Shown in pieces: positions 19,974 to 24,771 of a DNA stretch of 24,771 bases. The notes under the pieces are model-generated. The model made no database searches. It worked only from the letters and a program-made list of their open reading frames with translations, and had not been told where the DNA came from. Both the position numbers and the translations under genes were made by a program. The stretch lies in contig JASVEC010000255.1 of assembly GCA_030770535.1 (NCBI GenBank), forward strand, positions 1-24,771. The letters run 5' to 3'. How positions within the stretch are numbered: the first letter of the stretch is position 1; each line of letters starts with the position of its first letter. Source of the stretch: Batkoa obscura (taxonomy: Eukaryota; Entomophthoromycota; Entomophthoromycetes; Entomophthorales; Batkoaceae).

Positions 19974-20558
19974 ATGAATTTTAAATTTCTTATAAGCTTA
20001 ATTTTATTATCCTTTGTATTATCTCAAGTTTATAATGACTCTCAAAGAGGTGATGTTTGTGATAGAAACCTTTCTACTTGTATAGTTATATGTTATAATC
20101 ATGATAAGGGACAGCCATTAACAAACACATGTGATCCAAATACATTTAATTATGAATGTGTGTGTGCCGGAGACTACAGACCACCACTAAACAGTAATTT
20201 TAATCCATTTTACAATGCTTATTTTAACATATTTTTAGATAACACATTACCAGCTGCAACAGCAAAATGTCAAATAGAAGGTCAACAATGTAAAGCTGGT
20301 TGCAATGGGGCTCCGGGATGTGCCGAAAAGTGTAATTTAGACCATATTTGCCTTGGGATCGAAGAAAGAGCTAATAATAATACAAATTCTGCAAACTCAA
20401 CTTCAACTTCAATCTCGCTTACTATCACAGCAGTTAATGCTGAAACCTCAAAGCCGTCTATTTATTCTGATACTACTTCTTCCTCCTTTAAAGTTTCTTC
20501 AAACTTTATACTGTGTTCAATTCTGACCGTATTTTCTATCTCTTTCTATCAAATATAA
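19974..20558 (+). CDS. GPI-anchored Cys-rich secreted protein (fungal, DUF7707-like)
   Basis: 194 residues, single exon; the ATG at 19974 is preferred over an upstream TTG. Residues 1-18 (MNFKFLISLILLSFVLSQ) form a signal peptide. The ectodomain carries twelve cysteines: VCDRNLSTCIVIC, then TNTCDPNTFNYECVC, and after a spacer KCQIEGQQCKAGCNGAPGC and AEKCNLDHICLG. This spacing, especially NTCDPNT-YECVC followed by a QC-GC-GC-KC block, resembles the domain found in many fungal GPI-anchored proteins that I believe is catalogued as DUF7707. A Ser/Thr/Asn-rich linker (residues ~130-175) and a hydrophobic C-terminal tail (NFILCSILTVFSISFYQI) fit a GPI anchor signal. Likely a plasma-membrane or wall protein of unknown activity. 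The family assignment is from memory of the pattern and is less certain than the topology. Confidence 0.82.
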   Translation: MNFKFLISLILLSFVLSQVYNDSQRGDVCDRNLSTCIVICYNHDKGQPLTNTCDPNTFNYECVCAGDYRPPLNSNFNPFYNAYFNIFLDNTLPAATAKCQIEGQQCKAGCNGAPGCAEKCNLDHICLGIEERANNNTNSANSTSTSISLTITAVNAETSKPSIYSDTTSSSFKVSSNFILCSILTVFSISFYQI

Positions 20559-21220
20559 TTAAATTTTTTCAAACTAACCCTAAATAAACAGTATTTTAAA
20601 TTAATTATTTAATATTTTTATTTCGTTTTACATACATAGTACTTTTCTGTTTTAAAAATACTATTAACAATGGATATTTCTAAATTTTAATTTTATTCAA
20701 ACTTCATAAATTTGTCTTATTTTTAATATTACGAATTGGAATAGGATGTTGTTTGAAAACATATAGCTATTAAGCTTGAATAGTAGCGTAATAATTTTTA
20801 TCTGATCAAAGTTATCATTTTAATTGCAGAACAGCTTGTAGTTGAATGTCTTTCATGCTTTTTTAATTTGTGGTCAGTTTTTTCCAATATGGATTTTGAG
20901 GGCTATAGCTTTTGAAATATCTTGAATTTTTAAATTTTTTTAGTCCTAAACTAAAAGCAATAAGGAGAGATTTAACTACAAATTATGCCATCTAAATAAA
21001 AGCTACTTTTTGCACAAACGAATATCATAAATTACAATAGTTTTTCATGTACAGTAATTTTTATTTTGAATATTACTCTAGAATTGAATCTAAAATTTCT
21101 TTAATATATTGCAAAAATTCTCAAGTAGTTTTTGCAAATATAAAATTAGTTATCAAATCAGAATTTCGAAAAATATTTTAAACTGCAGGGGTTTTGAGAA
21201 TTTTTGACCAAAGTTGAAGG
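20559..21220. other. non-coding stretch between the Cys-rich gene and RPS13
   Basis: 3' UTR of the Cys-rich protein gene on the left and the upstream region of RPS13 on the right. No gene or repeat recognised. Confidence 0.4.
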
Positions 21221-21268
21221 TATAATAAAAACAAGCCAATCACTACTTAACTCTTCCTTTACACTTTT
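21221..21268 (+). promoter_or_regulatory. probable RPS13 core promoter
   Basis: TATAATAAAA at 21221-21230 lies 59 bp before the start codon, followed by CCAAT at 21236-21240 and a pyrimidine-rich run (CTCTTCCTTTACACTTTTT) at 21249-21267 that could be the transcription start zone, as is common for ribosomal protein genes. Inferred from sequence and position only. Confidence 0.3.
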
Positions 21269-21288
21269 TACAAAAAAAATCAGTCAAA

Positions 21289-21796
21289 ATGGGTCGTATG
21301 CATGCTCCTGGAAAAGGTATTTCTGGCTCCGCCACTCCATTCCGTCGTAATCCACCAAGCTGGGTTAAGACTACTTCTCTTGACTTAAACGAGCATATCT
21401 GCAAATTAGCCAAGAAAGGTCTTACTCCATCCCAAATTGGTGTTCTTTTACGTGATAGTCATGGTGTCCCTCAAGTTAAGGCCATCACTGGTAACAAAGT
21501 TTTACGTATCTTAAAATCCAACGGCCTTGCCCCAGAAATCCCAGAAGATCTTTATCATCTTATCAAAAAGGCTGTCGTTGTCCGTAAACATCTTGAACGT
21601 AACCGTAAAGATAAAGACTCTAAATTCCGTCTTATTTTGATTGAATCTCGTGTCCATCGTCTTGCTCGTTACTACAAAAAAGCTGGTCAACTTCCACCAA
21701 CCTGGAAATAGTAAGATTATTATTTTTATTTCTTCAAGAGTTATTTAACAATTTTTTTTTAGCGAATCCTCAACTGCCTCCACTTTAGTCTCATAA
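21289..21796 (+). CDS. RPS13: 40S ribosomal protein S13 (uS15)
   Basis: Small-subunit ribosomal protein binding the central domain of 18S rRNA. Exons 21289-21710 and 21763-21796 are joined by a 52-nt intron (GTAAGA ... a run of T ... TTTAG) that splits a Tyr codon (TA|C). The spliced product is 151 residues, the usual eukaryotic length, starting [20 protein letters not shown] and ending [14 protein letters not shown]. Core motifs [20 protein letters not shown] and [12 protein letters not shown] are intact. Codon use is biased to C-ending codons (CGT, ATC, AAG), unlike the flanking sequence, as expected of a highly expressed gene. Without the intron the first exon would stop at TAG right after TWK, so splicing is needed for the conserved C-terminus. 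Confidence 0.98.
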
Positions 21797-23229
21797 ATGT
21801 GCAAATAAATTGGTGAATATTTAGTTATTCAGTGGTAATTATTTTATTTATTTATTCAGTGGCAAATGACGACAACCTTATATTTACTAACCAAATAATA
21901 TAATTATTGGTAATGAAGTAGATAAATTTGTATTCACACTGTCTGATGCCTTATTGTATTTTATAGTACAAATTACAGTAATTAATTACATTTAAATCAT
22001 AGTTAAATTTGTGCTCTTCGCATTATTTATTTTAAAGGTACGATGGGATATTTCTGTCTAAGATGTGGAATCTTTTCAAGGTACGGGTACCTTGGGCAGA
22101 ATATCACCAAGCCTAATTATTTATTTTTTGTCTAATAAACTCTTTAATTAATCTATTATTCTTTAATCTTTTATAACCATAATTTTAAAATAATACTTTT
22201 TTTATAATATTACAGTCTTCACATAAAAAACTTGTATATTGCAAAATCATTATTTAAGTATCTGAAACAAGATCGAAGAACATGAAAGCCTATTTACAAA
22301 TTTAATACAACAAATAATTTATTTCGATTTAGTTATTTGTTAAAAGGTTTTAATTAAGCTAAAACAATATATTTATTCAAACTTGATATCAAATATATAC
22401 AAATAAATATTAATTAGTTTACAAAATTCTTAATTAAACCTCATTTTAATCAACTATAACATTTTCAGAAAAGTAATATTAATTTTTTTTTATATTATAA
22501 CAATAGACATATTATTTAATAAGGTTTATCTTATTTTTAAGAAAAATAAGACAATTTAGTATAAAGAATTAATCCACCGATTTAAATATATTAAGACTTA
22601 TTTAAAATAACTCAAAATCTAATTAACTATGTAATATGTATTCTTATAGTTTCAATAATAAATCTATTAAATAATATGAGATAATTATTAGAAAATGATA
22701 GTTTTTAATTAAGTTTTAATTAATTTCAATTTTTATATAAAGTAATTTTAGTTGAAATAATATACTATTTATGGTTAATAAGATATTACTTTCATTGAAC
22801 GTTGATAAAGTATATTGTAAATATACAAAGTATATAAATTAAGTTGATAAAGATTAAATTGATGTGCTTTGATTATAACTTGGTAAGTAAAGTGATTAAC
22901 TACACTTAATATAGAAAGTGATTGGGTAAAATCTCTTTCATAAAATGAGTCTTAAAGTAACCAAGCATAAACTGTACCCTATTATACCATGATCTAAGAG
23001 CGAAATCCAACATGATTGGATTATCTAAATATGGAAAAAACAGTGGAGCTTTCGATTAATACCAGTTCTAACAATTTCTACAAGAGGTTTAAACTGATGT
23101 GGATTGTATTTTATTAAACATAACAAATCTTTTGCTTTATTTAACTAGTGAAATTATAGAATTTTATTTATTATAATCTCATCACTTTAATAACTTTTTA
23201 CTATTTTTTGCTTATAAATTAATTTGCCA
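21797..23229. other. long non-coding stretch between RPS13 and the WW-MyTH4 gene
   Basis: 1.4 kb without a supportable gene. It contains the imperfect palindrome at 22043-22112; the rest is very AT-rich sequence with many short runs. Minor remnants cannot be excluded. Confidence 0.4.
22043..22112. repeat. imperfect interrupted palindrome
   Basis: TGGGATATTTCTGTCTAAG at the left pairs imperfectly with CTTGGGCAGAATATCACCA at the right, and CAAGGTAC-GG-GTACCTTG forms the centre. The stretch is more GC-rich than its surroundings. It could be a small foldback element or a structured site. Confidence 0.45.
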
Positions 23230-24771
23230 ATGATGTCAAGGTATTAATGTAAAAGTATAGTTAATATTTTAATATTTTAAGATATGATAACAATGATAAC
23301 AATGATAACGAAAAGAGCTCAGATCCACTAGAATGGGTTGAGATAATGGATCCACAAAGTCATAATATTATTTACGCTAATCCAGTAATTTCTTATCAAA
23401 CTAAATTTTGAGATAATAACTTAATGTTTAGGTAACCGGTGAATGTTCTTGGGAAAGGCCAAAAAAGGGATTTATGTAACTATTGTTAGGTTTAAGTTTT
23501 TATTGAAATTAACATTAGTTAGTAAAGAAAGATCACCAGAAGGAGAATGGTGGGAGTTATTTGATAAAAAACACAAATTACCATATTATTATAATACTGT
23601 ATCAAAAAAAACTGTTTGGGTTAGACCAAAAAGTGGACTAATTATACCTTTGACAAAAATACAAGTAAATTTTATATGAATAACAAAAGATAAACAGTAA
23701 CCAAAATCTAGAGTGTTGCATTAAATAATAGAGAATCGACTCAAAGTGTAGAGAAAACCAAAAAAAACGAATCGAATCAGAACAAATTAAGAAATGAGAG
23801 CCCCAGAACACCAAAAGAAAGTTTTAAAGATAATGGTCCTTCAAGTCCTTCAACAAGAAGTATAAATAATCCAAGTCCAAAAACTAAAAGTGTTCCAATT
23901 TCTCCAAAAATGACTGATGGTTCAAGTGTTGATGCCTCACCTAAATCTTCGACTTCAAATATATCTGGAAGATCATCATGTCAATTTAAATTAAAAGGCG
24001 TACAACCTGCGAAAGAAAGCCCTAATAAACTTAAAAATGGATCAAATTTAACGATTGACTTGGTAAATGATACACAATTAATTTTGATCTTGTGATTTAT
24101 CTTTATTAGCCGAAAAATGAAGAAATAAGGCCTGAAAGTATGTTCAGTCCAGCATCTCAGAATGAATTGTCTGAAATAAAAGCTGAAACCCCTACCAAAA
24201 ATCGAAATTCCTATTTGGAAACAGCTACCAAATCTTCAGCAATAGCAGAGATCGCAAAGAAACGCGGGATCGGTAGCCCTAAACTAGATCTAGGTAAAAA
24301 AACATAAAAAAACATAAACTAAAACTAGGTTAACACTTTAAAATAGAGGCGGCTAAACAAATGTCACCATTGATAATAAAAGATGATGACAAAGGATCTA
24401 CTCATACCTCAACGTAATTTAATTTGTACCTCTCTTCTTTTTAATAACATTAATTTTAGTCCAAAATCATTACCACCTGGATTAAAACAAGATATAAACC
24501 AATTTCAAATTGATGGCTTTGCCAAAAGGTTCTTCTCGACTCATAAAAAAGGATTGTTTCGTAAAAAGGTTCCTTTAGAAAAAATGCTTACATGGACTGA
24601 TGTAAGTCAACTAATAATGCATATATATATTATACTAATATATCTTAGGAAAGCATCAGTCAACCTTTAATGGCAATAAATAGAGGTTTATACAAGGATG
24701 CCTTAAAGAGCTTTAAATTAATACAAAGAGTTATGGGAGATCGTAGCAAAGGGAAGAGTAATAGTGATAAA
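23230..24771 (+). CDS. WW-WW-MyTH4 (RhoGAP) protein, ARHGAP39/Vilse type, 3' end outside window
   Basis: Predicted exons: 23230-23240, 23282-23384, 23432-23475, 23523-23664, 23712-24062, 24110-24293, 24347-24413, 24460-24601 and 24649 onward; introns are 41-58 nt, GT-AG, and all phases agree. The protein starts MMSRYDNNDNNDNE. WW domain 1 (about residues 18-48): LEWVEIMDPQSHNIIYAN plus GECSWERP, split by an intron. WW domain 2 (about 58-90): EWWELFDKKHKLPYYYN plus TVWVRP, followed by IIPLTKIQ. This arrangement, including IIPLxKxQ, matches the N-terminus of animal ARHGAP39/Vilse. A Ser/Pro/Lys-rich linker of about 170 residues follows, then the start of a MyTH4 domain: FAKRFFSTHKKGLFRKKVP, MLTWTD, ISQPLM and FKLIQRVMGDRS. 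The family ends with a RhoGAP domain that stimulates GTP hydrolysis on Rac/Cdc42-type GTPases; that part lies beyond the window. MyTH4 domains bind microtubules. Confidence 0.88.
23284..23312 (+). repeat. 9-bp coding tandem repeat
   Basis: Three units of ATGATAACA-type sequence encode the DNNDNNDN run near the N-terminus of the WW-MyTH4 protein. Likely to vary in length between strains. Confidence 0.7.

Noticed and set aside
23476-23522. The first TTAG as acceptor for intron 3 of the WW-MyTH4 gene
   Set aside because: It would create an immediate stop; the TTAG four bases further keeps the frame and WW domain 2.
24383-24670. 95-codon plus-strand frame as an independent gene
   Set aside because: It reads through two introns; the correct splice model joins its middle part to the WW-MyTH4 gene.

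Overview
This is an AT-rich nuclear eukaryotic window, most likely from an early-diverging, AT-rich fungus (a zygomycete or arbuscular-mycorrhizal grade genome would fit). The grounds are short introns of about 40-60 nt with GTAAGT-like donors, TACTAA-like branch points and TAG acceptors; an ECM3-type membrane transporter; and a GPI-anchored Cys-rich protein of a fungal type. The species cannot be fixed from sequence alone. Codon use is standard and no RNA genes, CRISPR arrays or bacterial features were seen.

Layout. (1) 28-3757, minus: a SUMO protease of the Ulp2/SENP6-SENP7 type. All catalytic residues are legible, but the frame is broken several times, so it looks like a young pseudogene. 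(2) 4.0-11.0 kb: a decayed, element-rich stretch. It holds one intact small secreted-protein gene (4388-4948, minus), a decayed paralogue of it (6797-7294), several unrecognised coding relics, many copies of a ~100 bp TA-flanked MITE, a ~870 bp foldback (long inverted repeat) element at 9190-10057, and an AT-shifted second copy of one of its arms at 10160-10515. (3) 11202-12443, minus: a two-exon PIN-like/ECM3 transporter. (4) 12.4-14.6 kb: mostly non-coding, with relics and an inverted MITE pair. (5) 14625-18246, minus: intact splicing factor SF3B1 with a 7-nt first coding exon. (6) 18.2-19.97 kb: non-coding, with a tandem MITE pair. (7) 19974-20558, plus: a GPI-anchored Cys-rich secreted protein. 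(8) 21289-21796, plus: ribosomal protein uS15 (RPS13), two exons. (9) 23230 to the window end, plus: the 5' part of a WW-WW-MyTH4 (RhoGAP) gene of the ARHGAP39/Vilse type, reconstructed here over nine exons.

The genes do not form a pathway: conserved housekeeping genes (SF3B1, uS15) lie among secreted proteins, a transporter and a Rho regulator, as in ordinary eukaryotic gene order. The most informative non-gene signals are the MITE family with its TA-sharing tandem pairs, the foldback element, and a C-to-T/G-to-A bias that shows both in the second foldback copy and in the decayed secreted-protein paralogue. No clearly new biological system was found.
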